Shown here one piece after another: positions 25,945 through 34,865 of a stretch of 64,000 nt of DNA (position 1 is its first letter; every line of letters begins with the position of its first letter). A program made the translations under genes and the position numbers. Below the pieces are notes generated by a model, which had not been told where the DNA came from, did not search any database, and was given only the letters and a program-made list of their open reading frames with translations. The DNA is from Verrucomicrobiota bacterium (GTDB lineage Bacteria > Verrucomicrobiota > Verrucomicrobiia > Opitutales > Opitutaceae), in assembly GCA_023416735.1 (NCBI GenBank), contig JAEZGX010000008.1, forward strand, positions 1-64,000, written 5' to 3'.

Positions 25945-26277
25945 TTATTCCGCGGTGCCTTTTACGCTGATGTTGTTGGTGACGTTCGTGACACCTTCGA
26001 CGCCCGCCGCGAGCATCGCCGCGCGCGACTTCTGCTCCTCGGTATCAACAAAACCGGCGAGCTGCACATTGCCTTTGAACGTCGTCACATCGACTTGCAT
26101 CGCCTTCACGACTTCATCGCGAACGAGCGCGGTTTTCACCTTTGCTGTGATCGCAGCATCGTCGACGTATTCGCCAGTGCTTTGACGGGTGGCCGTGCCG
26201 GCGCAGCCGGTCGGCAAAGAGAGAACGCCCGCTACGCCGAGAGCGAGCAGGGCAACAAGCTTGAGGGACGTTTTCAT
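25945..26277 (-). CDS. BON-domain lipoprotein
   Basis: A 110-residue protein. The signal MKTSLKLVALLALGVAGVLSLPTGC has a lipobox-like end with Cys at residue 25, so lipid anchoring is likely. Residues 38-105 form one BON (OsmY/hypothetical-haemolysin) domain: DDAAITAKVKTALVRDEVVKAMQVDVTTFKGNVQLAGFVDTEEQ and VTNVTNNISVKG. Such domains bind phospholipid and help envelope stability under stress. It stands alone and has its own terminator. Upstream in-frame Met codons would spoil the signal. Confidence 0.87.
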   Translation of the reverse strand: MKTSLKLVALLALGVAGVLSLPTGCAGTATRQSTGEYVDDAAITAKVKTALVRDEVVKAMQVDVTTFKGNVQLAGFVDTEEQKSRAAMLAAGVEGVTNVTNNISVKGTAE

Positions 26278-26631
26278 AACTCGCGGCATAGTGTCCCGCC
26301 GTTTCACCCGGTTCGCTCGCTTGTTCTACTTTCCCTTCCCGCCGCGCTCGCCTGCATTCCTCTCGCCGCCGCTTCGCGTCGCCGCGCACGCAACTCGTTT
26401 CCCTCGACGCAATTCTCGTTCAGCACTGTTCCTTGCAACCTCTCCGATCCCCGACAGCGAACGGCTCACCACGCCGGGAACCGACTTCGGCCGCTCCTTC
26501 CTCTCAGGCTCCACCTGATGGCAACTCAGGGACTTTTTTCGCGGAATTTTCGCAGAACCCTGCGTGCAATCCGAAGTCGGTGGAATCACACTCCGGTCCA
26601 GTTCCTCGGGCCAATTCAACGCCCATCGACA
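26278..26631. other. Intergenic region between the divergent BON and receiver genes
   Basis: A 354-base stretch without a credible gene; the frames that cross it are Arg/Pro-rich shadow frames. It must hold the promoters of both divergent neighbours. A T-rich segment (GACTTTTTTCGCGG near 26534) is the only compositional break, and no confident promoter hexamers could be assigned. Confidence 0.5.
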
Positions 26632-27042
26632 ATGCTTCACAACGAGGTCAATCCCCCGAAAAAACTTCTGCGCATTCTCTACGCGGACGACATGCGCGAG
26701 CTGCGCGAGGTCGCACGCATCGCCCTCAGTCGCGAGGGACATCTCATCGAATGCGTCGGCGACGGGCAGCAAGCGCTCGATCGCATCACCGCCGATCCTA
26801 ACGCCTACGATTTGGTCATCACCGATCACCACATGCCGCACCTCAATGGCATCGAGCTCGTCACCCGCGTGCGCGAGCTGCCTTATCAGGGCAAGGTTCT
26901 GATTTTCTGCTCGGAACTCAGTCCGAGCGTCAACGAGACGTATCAGAAACTTAAGGTAGATCGCATCCTCTACAAACCGGTGTTCCCTTCCGAACTCCGC
27001 CAAGTGCTCGCCGACCTGTTCTCTCCCGTCCCCGCCTCGTAA
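26632..27042 (+). CDS. Receiver-only response regulator (CheY-like)
   Basis: A 136-residue single-domain receiver. It shows RILYADDMRELREVARIAL with the acidic pair, the phosphoacceptor Asp in LVITDHHMPHLNGIELV, FCSEL in place of the usual Thr/Ser strand and Lys in RILYKPVFPSELRQVL. No output domain is present. No kinase gene is adjacent. It ends just before a strong terminator. The long upstream extension of the same frame is low-complexity and was not included. Confidence 0.86.
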   Translation: MLHNEVNPPKKLLRILYADDMRELREVARIALSREGHLIECVGDGQQALDRITADPNAYDLVITDHHMPHLNGIELVTRVRELPYQGKVLIFCSELSPSVNETYQKLKVDRILYKPVFPSELRQVLADLFSPVPAS

Positions 27043-27086
27043 TCGCATAGCTGAACGCCCCGTTCCCGGGCGTTTCGCCAATAAGA

Positions 27087-27118
27087 AAAGACGCGGCACC
27101 GGCCGCGTCTTTCTTTTT
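27087..27118. terminator. Bidirectional terminator between the receiver and alcohol dehydrogenase genes
   Basis: Perfect 11-bp stem AAAGACGCGGC/GCCGCGTCTTT with loop ACCG (27098-27101), followed by CTTTTT on the plus strand. It lies between two convergent genes and can serve both. Confidence 0.88.
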
Positions 27119-27126
27119 GGATCAGC

Positions 27127-27160
27127 TCTTCGTGTGTGTTCGTGTCCCTTCGTGGTTCAA
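27127..27160 (-). repeat. Dispersed TTCGTG repeat (family A, 10-nt phase)
   Basis: Plus-strand decamers CGTGTGTGTT, CGTGTCCCTT and CGTGGTTCAA. It sits 14 bp beyond the stop codon of the alcohol dehydrogenase gene and is almost identical to the element at 60317-60350 (differences at only two bases in about 33). Confidence 0.75.
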
Positions 27161-27174
27161 TCCGAACGCCTTCG

Positions 27175-28335
27175 CTACGCCGCCGGATCCAACACGACCT
27201 TGATGCAAGAATCCCGCTTCTCGCAGAAGGTATCATACATCTCCGGCGCCCGCGTCATCGGCACGCGATGCGTGATCACAAACGACGGATCGATCTTCCC
27301 TTGTTCAACGTATTCCAACAGCGGCCGTAAATAACGCTGCACGTGCGTCTGACCCATCTTGATCGTCACGCCTTTGTTGAACACCGCGCCGAACGGAACC
27401 TTGTCGAGGAATCCGCCATACACGCCGGGGATCGACAGGATGCCGCCTTTCCGCACCGCGCGCATCGCCTGGCGCAACGCATACGGACGATCCGTTTCGA
27501 GCTTCAGCGTCTGCTTCACGTGATCGTAAGCCGATCCGTGCGCTTCCATTCCAACCGCGTCGATCGCGGCATCAGGACCGCGGCCGCCCGTGTGATCGCG
27601 TAATTCCTCGAGCACGTCTTCGCTATCTTCGATCGTGATCGCGCCCGCCGCCCGGGCCATCGCCAACCGCTCCGGCACGTTGTCGATCGCATACACTTTC
27701 GCCGCGCCGAGCATGATCGCGCTCCGAATCGCGAACTGCCCCACCGGACCGCATCCCCATACCGCCACCACCGTCTGATCACGTTTGATGTCGCAATACT
27801 CCGCCGCCATGTAGCCGGTCGGAAAAATGTCCGTCAGGAAAAGCAGCTTGTCGTCCGACAAATCGTTTTCGACCACCATCGGACCGTGGTCCGCATACGG
27901 CACCCGAACATACTGCGCCTGGCCGCCAGCGTATCCGCCGGTCAAATGCGAATAACCAAAAAGTCCCGCCGGGCTATAACCCATCAGCTTCTCAGCCATC
28001 CACGCATTCGGATTCGAGTTGTCGCACAACGACCACTGCTGCCGCGCACAATGCGCGCAACCGCCGCACGAGATCGTGAACGGCACGACCACCCGGTCGC
28101 CCACGTTCAGCTTTTTCACGCCGTGGCCGATTTCAACGACTTCGCCCATGAACTCATGGCCCATGATGTCGCCTTTCTCCATCGTCGGCATGTATCCGTT
28201 ATACAGATGCAGGTCCGATCCGCAGATCGCGGTCGAAGTCACCCTCACGATCGCGTCGCCGGGGTTCAGGATCGCCGGATCGTCGACTTCCTGCACCTCC
28301 ATCTCGCGTTTTCCCATCCAGCAAACGGCCTTCAT
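27175..28335 (-). CDS. Zinc-dependent alcohol dehydrogenase (MDR family, formaldehyde-dehydrogenase-like)
   Basis: A 386-residue medium-chain dehydrogenase. Catalytic zinc ligands are visible in AICGSDLHLY (Cys) and GHEFMGEV (His-Glu). The structural zinc Cys cluster is CGGCAHCARQQWSLC. The NAD(P) Rossmann motif is VWGCGPVGQFAI. The AEYCDIKRDQTVVAVWG and TDRPYALRQAMRAVRKGG segments fit the glutathione-independent formaldehyde dehydrogenase-like branch common in soil bacteria. The start codon overlaps the stop of the upstream SRPBCC gene in an ATGA arrangement, so the two genes are translationally coupled. Confidence 0.9.
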   Translation of the reverse strand: MKAVCWMGKREMEVQEVDDPAILNPGDAIVRVTSTAICGSDLHLYNGYMPTMEKGDIMGHEFMGEVVEIGHGVKKLNVGDRVVVPFTISCGGCAHCARQQWSLCDNSNPNAWMAEKLMGYSPAGLFGYSHLTGGYAGGQAQYVRVPYADHGPMVVENDLSDDKLLFLTDIFPTGYMAAEYCDIKRDQTVVAVWGCGPVGQFAIRSAIMLGAAKVYAIDNVPERLAMARAAGAITIEDSEDVLEELRDHTGGRGPDAAIDAVGMEAHGSAYDHVKQTLKLETDRPYALRQAMRAVRKGGILSIPGVYGGFLDKVPFGAVFNKGVTIKMGQTHVQRYLRPLLEYVEQGKIDPSFVITHRVPMTRAPEMYDTFCEKRDSCIKVVLDPAA

Positions 28336-28943
28336 GATGCCACCTTTCGTTGACCCTGCAGTCGCTCTTCCCGGCGTTTCTTCGCCTGCGGTCCACCCGC
28401 CGACTGGCCGTCCGTCGTCGGAATCTCTCCGCTTTCCATCAACGCTTTGAAGCGGCGCAGCGTCTCCGCCACCTGCTGCTCCGGCTCTTCGCCCGAAAGC
28501 TTCGCGAGCAACGCGCCAAACTTTCCGCCCGGCGCATCATACTCGAGTTGCACCCGCACTTCCGTCCCTTCGTCGCCCGGCGCCGGCTGGAATCGCACCG
28601 TGCCGGCATTCGCGACCTCCGCGCCTTCTTTCGAGCGCCATGCGATCAACTCATTCGGTTCATCATTGATGATCGCCGCATCCCATTCGACCGACTTGTC
28701 GCCCGGCGCACTCACTTCCCAATGCGATTCCGTCTCCGAAATCCGAGTGATGGTGACAGGGTGTTTGATCACTTGCGCGAGATTCTCGAGCGAGCGCCAA
28801 AATTGATAGAGTTCCGCGGCGGGGCGTCGGATCGTGCATGAACGCACGACCTTGACCCCACGATTACCCGGCACCGTGATCCGCGAGGGTTCGCGTGCCG
28901 GTTGGGTGACAGATTGCCCAGAGGTTCCAGTGGTGGTCTCCAT
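28332..28943 (-). CDS. SRPBCC (polyketide cyclase/dehydrase-like) protein
   Basis: A 203-residue protein. A SRPBCC/START-like lipid- or hydrophobe-binding fold spans about residues 30-165: VKVVRSCTIRRPAAELYQFWRSLENLAQVI, HWEVSAPGDKSVEWDAAIINDEPNELIAWRS and GTVRFQPAPGDEGTEVRVQLEYDAPGG. The final 35 residues are basic and probably disordered. It is the first gene of a coupled pair with the alcohol dehydrogenase. SRPBCC-dehydrogenase pairs of this kind occur widely, but the joint function is unknown. The ATG at 28943 was chosen because upstream sequence in the frame is unconserved. Confidence 0.85.
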   Translation of the reverse strand: METTTGTSGQSVTQPAREPSRITVPGNRGVKVVRSCTIRRPAAELYQFWRSLENLAQVIKHPVTITRISETESHWEVSAPGDKSVEWDAAIINDEPNELIAWRSKEGAEVANAGTVRFQPAPGDEGTEVRVQLEYDAPGGKFGALLAKLSGEEPEQQVAETLRRFKALMESGEIPTTDGQSAGGPQAKKRREERLQGQRKVAS

Positions 28944-29022
28944 CGCGGAATCTATTGCCCCCTCGTCATTCCCGCCATCGGGCCGCTTCCCGCGGCGCTT
29001 ATGGGCACCGCCCCGTTTTTGT

Positions 29023-31770
29023 TCAAAACCGATACCTCGCCGAAACATAAAACAATCGTCCGATCGGATTGAACTCGTCCACGTCTGCGTTCGACAAACT
29101 GTCGTAGGTCACCGAACGCGGGGGCAATTTGTTGCCGATGTTGTTCACCCCCGCCGTGAGCTGCAGCCCTTTGAACCACCGCCGCTCGCCCGCGAGCGTG
29201 TAAGTCGCGCTCGCATCGAACACCGAATACGGCCCGACGCGCTGCGGATAATCAGGCAACCAATCCGGCGTCCACGCCGTGTCCCTCATCGCACTGTAAT
29301 ACGTGTGCGCCACGTCCACGGCGAAATCCCCCCGCGTGTAGGTCAGCACGTTGTAGCTCCGCCACCGCGGAATGCTGCCATTCAATCCCGTCACCAGCGC
29401 CGCAGTTTCCGTGAACGGCGCGCCGGGCGCCACTTGGATCTGGAAGCTGCGATAATACGTGGTCGTGCTGTCCCAGCGGATCTTCGATCCATCCATCGGC
29501 AGCTCGTAGCTGACCTTGATGTCCACTCCGTCGAGCTTCTGCGTGCCCAGATTGCTGGACGACGGAATGACGAAATACAGATTGTCCAACCCGAGCCCGC
29601 TCACTTGTCCCGGCTCCGAAATCGTGGGTCCCGTGAAGCTCCCGAAGTGAATCAACGCCGCATAGGGCGATTCCGCGCCTCGGACTTCCACGTCGTGAAA
29701 CACCTGATCCAACACGCCCGACGCATTCAAATTCGAGATCACCGCCGTTTGCTCGACGTCGAAATAATCGACCGACACCGACAGCCCTTCTACCCCCGCC
29801 GGCGTCCACACCACGCCCGCCGAATAATTGGTGGAACGCGAGGGCGACAACTCCGTCACCGGCGTCAGCAGCAGATGCGCTTGATTGCTGTCGAACTCCG
29901 GTAGCGATCCCGTGAAGCCAATCCCCGTCGGCGCGTTGATATCATAAAGCGTGGGTGCCGCGAATGACTTCGAAAACGTGAATCGCAGCAGCAGCTCGTC
30001 TCCAATCGGCTGATACCGCAGCGCAATCTTCGGCACCGTGGGATCGTCCGTGTCGCTGTAACGCTCATGCCGCGCCGCAATCGTTAGATCCGCCGCATGA
30101 ATTCCCGGCAGACGATTCTCCTCGCCGACCAAGGGTATCCGCATCTCGGCAAACAGCGACGTGATCCTCCGCTTCTCGTCGAAGGGATCGATCGTCGTTC
30201 CCGAATCATACGCAAAGGTCGCCGACTGGCTGTCCGGATCCGATGTCGCCTCGAGCGTTTCCTCCCGCACCTCGAAACCCACCGCCATGTTCACGCCGCC
30301 GCCCGGCGCGCGCAGCAGATCCGTGCCGACGAATTTGATGTCCCACGAGATCAACTCGCTCGTGAATTCGCCTCGCGCCGCGCCAAACAGCGACTCCAAC
30401 GCGCCCGATGGCTGCGCGCGCGCGAACAGATTTACCTCGCCGGCCTCCACCGCCGCCTCTCGCGCCGCCGTGCGCACCAAACCCGTGTTCGCAAAATCCT
30501 GCGTGGCCTGGCTGTAGTTCACCGCCGACTCCCACGACCACTGGTCATCGAGCGTCCCCTTGATTCCGCCCACCGCGCGCAACGAATCCGTATCCGAAAT
30601 ATACCGACGCGGATACTCCACGAAACGGTTCCGCACGCTCACCGGCTGCCCGAGGAGGTTCCCCGGATGATCCGCCTCCAGCGAGATCGTCAGGGGCTGC
30701 GCGTTCAGCTGCGAGGCCGTGTTCGTCCGCGCGAAGATCAAATCGCCAAACAGCGTCGTGCGCTCCGACCACTTCTGATCCGCCGACAAGGTGAAGATCT
30801 TCTTCTCCGTCCCGATCAGCATCGAGGTGAACTCCGACAAATCGAAGATCCGCAGCATTGTCGCCGCATCGAACGGCCCCGCATAGCCACGCTCCGCCAG
30901 GGTCGTTCCCGCCCGCGGCTCCGCCAGACTCGGATCGAGATAATAGTAACCTTGCGGATCGCCGATGAAGTTGCCGTCCCCATCGTATTCGCCCAGTTGG
31001 ATCGCCCCGGCGAAATTCGTCGTGCCGTAGCTCGGCGTCGCGAAGGGACGCTCGATGTTATAAAGCGGATCCGTCTTGCTCCACTCGTAAGCCGCCGTCA
31101 CGCGCGGCCCGTTTTCACCGAGCTGCGCACCCACCACGCCCCACACGGATTTTTCCTCGTAGTGTCCCGTATTGCGCGTCCAGCCATATCGTCCGCCCAC
31201 CTCGCCGCCGTTGAAATCGGTTTTCAGAATGATGTTCACCACGCCGCTCACCGCATCCGTGCCGTAAATCGCCGAAGCGCCGTCCGTCAGCACTTCGATC
31301 CGCTCCACCGCGCTCACCGGAATCGATCCAACATCGACGAACACATTCCCTCCCGTCGCGCCCACCGGCGCCGCCGCCAGCCGCCGTCCATTCACCAACA
31401 CAAGCGTGTCGAGGTTGCGCAGCGCCAGCGACGACGCGCCATTCGTCAACCCGCTCGAGATGTTGCCATTCGCCACGCCCAGATTCGCGTTGCCCGAAAA
31501 CTGCGGCGACGTTTTCCGGATCACTTGCAGCAGGTCGTTCATCACGCCGCTTCGCGCGATGTCCGCCGTCGACACGATCGTCACCGGCGCCACCGGCGTC
31601 TCTCCCGCCGTCGGCAGGTTCGACCCGGTTACAACCATCGCCGACAACTGCACCGTTTCGTCTTCCTCCGGTATCTGGGCCCGCGATGACATCGCCGACC
31701 CGGCCGCGAATCCCGCGGCGAGCACCGCCCGCCGCATGCTTCCACCCGGGAAGCCAAGGTGTTTTTTCAT
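29023..31770 (-). CDS. TonB-dependent outer-membrane receptor
   Basis: A 915-residue protein with a signal (RRAVLAAGFAAGSAMSSRAQ). The N-terminal plug (about 40-165) has VQLSAMVVTGSNLP, VTIVSTADIARSGVMNDLLQVIRK, LALRNLDTLVLVNGRRL and VERIEVLTDGASAIYGTDAVSGVVNIILK. The rest is a 22-strand-type barrel ending LFYVSARYRF, with a terminal aromatic. The sequence style matches CirA/carbohydrate- or siderophore-type receptors of Opitutaceae, Xanthomonads and Caulobacter. The ligand is not predictable. The frame is open further upstream, but the ATG at 31770 begins the signal peptide. A putative secreted Cys-His-Asp protein lies upstream on the same strand. Confidence 0.9.
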   Translation of the reverse strand: MKKHLGFPGGSMRRAVLAAGFAAGSAMSSRAQIPEEDETVQLSAMVVTGSNLPTAGETPVAPVTIVSTADIARSGVMNDLLQVIRKTSPQFSGNANLGVANGNISSGLTNGASSLALRNLDTLVLVNGRRLAAAPVGATGGNVFVDVGSIPVSAVERIEVLTDGASAIYGTDAVSGVVNIILKTDFNGGEVGGRYGWTRNTGHYEEKSVWGVVGAQLGENGPRVTAAYEWSKTDPLYNIERPFATPSYGTTNFAGAIQLGEYDGDGNFIGDPQGYYYLDPSLAEPRAGTTLAERGYAGPFDAATMLRIFDLSEFTSMLIGTEKKIFTLSADQKWSERTTLFGDLIFARTNTASQLNAQPLTISLEADHPGNLLGQPVSVRNRFVEYPRRYISDTDSLRAVGGIKGTLDDQWSWESAVNYSQATQDFANTGLVRTAAREAAVEAGEVNLFARAQPSGALESLFGAARGEFTSELISWDIKFVGTDLLRAPGGGVNMAVGFEVREETLEATSDPDSQSATFAYDSGTTIDPFDEKRRITSLFAEMRIPLVGEENRLPGIHAADLTIAARHERYSDTDDPTVPKIALRYQPIGDELLLRFTFSKSFAAPTLYDINAPTGIGFTGSLPEFDSNQAHLLLTPVTELSPSRSTNYSAGVVWTPAGVEGLSVSVDYFDVEQTAVISNLNASGVLDQVFHDVEVRGAESPYAALIHFGSFTGPTISEPGQVSGLGLDNLYFVIPSSSNLGTQKLDGVDIKVSYELPMDGSKIRWDSTTTYYRSFQIQVAPGAPFTETAALVTGLNGSIPRWRSYNVLTYTRGDFAVDVAHTYYSAMRDTAWTPDWLPDYPQRVGPYSVFDASATYTLAGERRWFKGLQLTAGVNNIGNKLPPRSVTYDSLSNADVDEFNPIGRLFYVSARYRF

Positions 31771-31954
31771 GGTGCGCCGTGTTGCGCTTTTGAGCGCGGC
31801 GATGCGCGAACATCGTCGCGTAAACGTGGATACAGTCCGCCGTCTCCCTCCGTTCACCAAACGCTTTGCGATCATCCGCCGGGCGGACGCGTTCCCCTGC
31901 AGCCGTTCTGCGATCAATGCACGTGTTCTCGCGCCGAACGAAAACGGCGTCCCT

Positions 31955-32707
31955 TCACCCGCCGTTGAGACTCGCCGACCGCGACACGCTCGCCCGATCG
32001 CGCGACTTCCCCGCGAGCAACGGCATTTCGATCTGCCGCAACGTCGGCACCCAGCGCGCCTCCTCGATCGACACGTCCGGAACCAGCGCCCGGGCAATCG
32101 CCAGCGGATCGACCGCCTTCCTCCGATCGACGCGCTTCGGTTTCGACGACGCCGAGGGATCGAGCACGAAGTATCCGCGGGGTGTTTCATAGGTGAGCAC
32201 CGTGTGTCCTGCCCGCCGCCCCACGGCATAAAACGACATCAACCGTGCGCTTAGAATCAGCTCTCCTCGAGCCACCCGCTCACGCAACGCCGCATAGCTC
32301 TCGATAAAACACCCGTTCGGCAGCGACTCGTCCGCCGGCGCCGGCAGCGCCGCCAAATCGTCTTCGGCGAGGATGGCGTGCTTCGTGAATCCTGGTTCGA
32401 TCGCGCGCAACATCGCCCCGAAATCCTCCTTTTCCGCCGCGAGATTGTTTTGGTGCAGCGAGAAGCTCTGCGTTCCATCCGTGTCCGTATAGAACCAGAG
32501 AATCCCGCCGAGCTCGAACACCAGCGCGTGTAAGGAAGATGGATACACGCTGTCGGCGTTCGTGTTTTCCACTTCGACAATCCGGGACCACGTTTCTTCG
32601 CCAATCATCGCCTGCGCGCGGCGGGCATGATCGAGCGAAAGAGCGCCATGAGCCAGCGCGGGGAGCAGAAGCAGGACCAACCAGGTGGAGCGGAAAAGCG
32701 GGGGCAC
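31955..32707 (-). CDS. Secreted protein of unknown function with Cys-His-Asp pattern
   Basis: A 250-residue protein with signal peptide MPPLFRSTWLVLLLLPALAHG. I recognise no family by name. Residues C133 (LPNGCFIESYAAL), H168 (RRAGHTVLTYETP) and D183 (GYFVLDPSASS) have the order and spacing (35 and 15 residues) of a transglutaminase/papain-like catalytic triad, and the surrounding hydrophobic strands fit that fold. An exported cysteine peptidase or transglutaminase-like enzyme is therefore possible. The gene is 184 bp upstream of the TonB receptor on the same strand. Confidence 0.7.
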   Translation of the reverse strand: MPPLFRSTWLVLLLLPALAHGALSLDHARRAQAMIGEETWSRIVEVENTNADSVYPSSLHALVFELGGILWFYTDTDGTQSFSLHQNNLAAEKEDFGAMLRAIEPGFTKHAILAEDDLAALPAPADESLPNGCFIESYAALRERVARGELILSARLMSFYAVGRRAGHTVLTYETPRGYFVLDPSASSKPKRVDRRKAVDPLAIARALVPDVSIEEARWVPTLRQIEMPLLAGKSRDRASVSRSASLNGG

Positions 32708-32851
32708 GCGCGAGATAACCGAGCCACCCCACTTACGGTTTCAGCAAAACGACGAACTCCCGATATTTCGCGTCGAATCTCCTCCTTCTCGCGCCCACCT
32801 AAAAATTTGCCGCGATCACGCGACGCCGCCGGCCCTCACCCGCGTTTCGCT

Positions 32852-33655
32852 TTACAATGCATGTTTCAACAACGCCGCGATGCGTTCATGGTATCCGCGG
32901 CTCAACTTCAGCTTGGTCCCGTCCTGCAAGATCACCGCATACTCGCCCGCGAACGAGGGACTCAGCTTCCGCATGCGATCCACGTTAACGATCGTCGATC
33001 GGTGAATCCGAATGAACCGTTTCGGATCCAGGCGCGCCTCGAGTCGCGCCATCGTTTCACGCATCAGGTGAGTTTTCCCGCCCACGTGAAATTTCATGTA
33101 GTCCCCTTCCGCTTCGATCCAATCGATCTCCTCCGCCTTCAGAAAAAAAATCTCTCCCGACGATTTCACCAGAATCCGCTCGCTGACCACCGGCGGCGCG
33201 CCGGTCTGCAGGTAGTCGAGCAACTGATACAATCGCGCGTCCACTTGCTGCGTCTGCCGATGGCGCACGGCGTCCTTAGCCCGCTTCAACGCCGCCTCGA
33301 ACCGCGCGTCGTCATACGGCTTCAACAGATAATCCACCGCGCTTACGTCGAACGCGCGGAGCGCATGCTCGTCGTAAGCGGTCACAAACACCACCACCGG
33401 CGCCTGCTCCGCTCCCACGCGCGCCAGCGTCTCGAAGCCGTCGCAGCCCGGCATCTGCACGTCGAGAAACGCCAGCGCCGGCCGCCGCTCGACGATCAAA
33501 TCCGCCGCTTCGACCCCGCCCGCCGCTTCGCCCACAATCTCGATCGAGGGATCGCGCTCGAGCAACAGCCGCACACCACGGCGCGCCACGGGTTCGTCGT
33601 CGACGATGATCGTGCTGATGCGGGAAACATAACCAGGAGCGTTGTTCGCATTCAT
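32852..33655 (-). CDS. LytTR-family response regulator
   Basis: A 267-residue transcription factor. The receiver covers residues 13-130 (TIIVDDEPVARRGVRLLLERD, phosphoacceptor in LAFLDVQMPGCDGFE, VFVTAYDEHAL, DYLLKPYDDARF). The LytTR DNA-binding domain covers about 165-265 (ILVKSSGEIFFLKAEEIDWIEAEGDYMKFHV, FIRIHRSTIVNVDRMRKL, LKLSRGYHERI). It is coupled to the histidine kinase gene just upstream by an ATGA overlap, and together they form a two-component system of the LytS/LytT or AlgZ/AlgR type. The target promoters are unknown. Confidence 0.92.
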   Translation of the reverse strand: MNANNAPGYVSRISTIIVDDEPVARRGVRLLLERDPSIEIVGEAAGGVEAADLIVERRPALAFLDVQMPGCDGFETLARVGAEQAPVVVFVTAYDEHALRAFDVSAVDYLLKPYDDARFEAALKRAKDAVRHRQTQQVDARLYQLLDYLQTGAPPVVSERILVKSSGEIFFLKAEEIDWIEAEGDYMKFHVGGKTHLMRETMARLEARLDPKRFIRIHRSTIVNVDRMRKLSPSFAGEYAVILQDGTKLKLSRGYHERIAALLKHAL

Positions 33656-34749
33656 GTGCGGTAAGGTAAAACGATCTTCACGCAGACCCCGCTGCCCGGC
33701 TCGCTGTTGAGCGTGAGCTGCGTGTGCGCGCCATACATTTTCGTCAGCCGCTCGCGCGTGTTCGCGAGTCCGACGCCTTCTTTCGCACGGCGCGCCCCGT
33801 TCACGATTCCCGGGCCGTCATCGCGCACTTCGAGCCGCAGTCGATCGCCTTCCACGCTCGCTTTCACCCGCACGTGGCCCGGTTCCGCCTTCGGCGCCAC
33901 GCCGTGCAGAATCGCATTCTCCACGATCGGTTGCAGGATCAAATTCGGAATTCGCGCCACCAGCGCCTGGGGATCGATCTCCATCGCCACGTTCAACCGA
34001 TCCGAGAAACGCGCTTTCTGGATCTCGATGTAGTGCGCGAGAAATTCCAACTCCTGCTGCAGCGTCACTTCCGGCACGCCGGTGTTGTCGAGCGACATCC
34101 GCAGCAACGAACTCAGCCGCGCCAGCAGGTTCACCGCGTCCGCGTTGCGGCCTTCGCGCACCAGCACCGCGATCGTGTTCATGGTATTAAAAAGGAAATG
34201 CGGATGCATCTGCTGCCGCAGCGCCTTCAACTCCGTTTCGATCAATCGCGCTTCGAGCTGCGCCGCCTTCAACTCCTCGTTCTTGTATTTCCGATAAATC
34301 TCGAGGCTGTAGCCAAACGCCACCACGCCCCAGTAAAACGCCATGTCGACCATGTTGCGGCCGTGAAACCCGCCCAACGCGATCGCCCAAAATCCACTCT
34401 CCCCTTCTTCCGGAAAGAAGATCGTGTGGCTCCATATCCGCCCCAGATAAAACGTCGCCATCACCACGACGCTGCCCAAAAGGTGAAACGCAATCCCGCC
34501 CACCCAGCGCCCGCGCTCCAACGGCATCTTCTCGCGCATCCGCAAAATCAGCGGCGCCACCATCGCCCACATCGCCGCGCGCCCAAACTGGGGCACCGCC
34601 ATCGCCACGAGATCCCAATCCATCTCCGCCTCGCGGCCGGAATACAGCATCTCCGCCCGCATGTGGAAATACAGCTCCACCGTCAGCACGAAGCCCATGA
34701 AGATCGCCGCCGCCGCGATCACCGTGTATCTCGCCCAGGCCTTGTTCAT
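33652..34749 (-). CDS. LytS/YpdA-type sensor histidine kinase
   Basis: A 365-residue membrane kinase. Four hydrophobic segments lie in residues 8-165 (YTVIAAAAIFMGFVLTVELYF, AAMWAMVAPLILRM, GIAFHLLGSVVVMATFYLG, MAFYWGVVAFGYSLEIY). The His_kinase domain follows with LRQQMHPHFLFNTMNTIAVLVREG (phospho-His in PHFLFN). The HATPase_c domain has ILQPIVENAILHGV, VRDDGPGI and EGVGLANTRERL. There is no separate extracellular sensor domain. It is the first gene of the pair with the LytTR regulator. Confidence 0.91.
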   Translation of the reverse strand: MNKAWARYTVIAAAAIFMGFVLTVELYFHMRAEMLYSGREAEMDWDLVAMAVPQFGRAAMWAMVAPLILRMREKMPLERGRWVGGIAFHLLGSVVVMATFYLGRIWSHTIFFPEEGESGFWAIALGGFHGRNMVDMAFYWGVVAFGYSLEIYRKYKNEELKAAQLEARLIETELKALRQQMHPHFLFNTMNTIAVLVREGRNADAVNLLARLSSLLRMSLDNTGVPEVTLQQELEFLAHYIEIQKARFSDRLNVAMEIDPQALVARIPNLILQPIVENAILHGVAPKAEPGHVRVKASVEGDRLRLEVRDDGPGIVNGARRAKEGVGLANTRERLTKMYGAHTQLTLNSEPGSGVCVKIVLPYRT

Positions 34750-34865
34750 GCGACGAACGGTTGTTCCGCCGCGACGAATCCGACACAAGCGATAACTCCC
34801 GGGTCTGCGACGAACCACCCGTTTCCTGCGACGAACGCCTCCGCTCGAGCGTCGCTCTCAACCCC

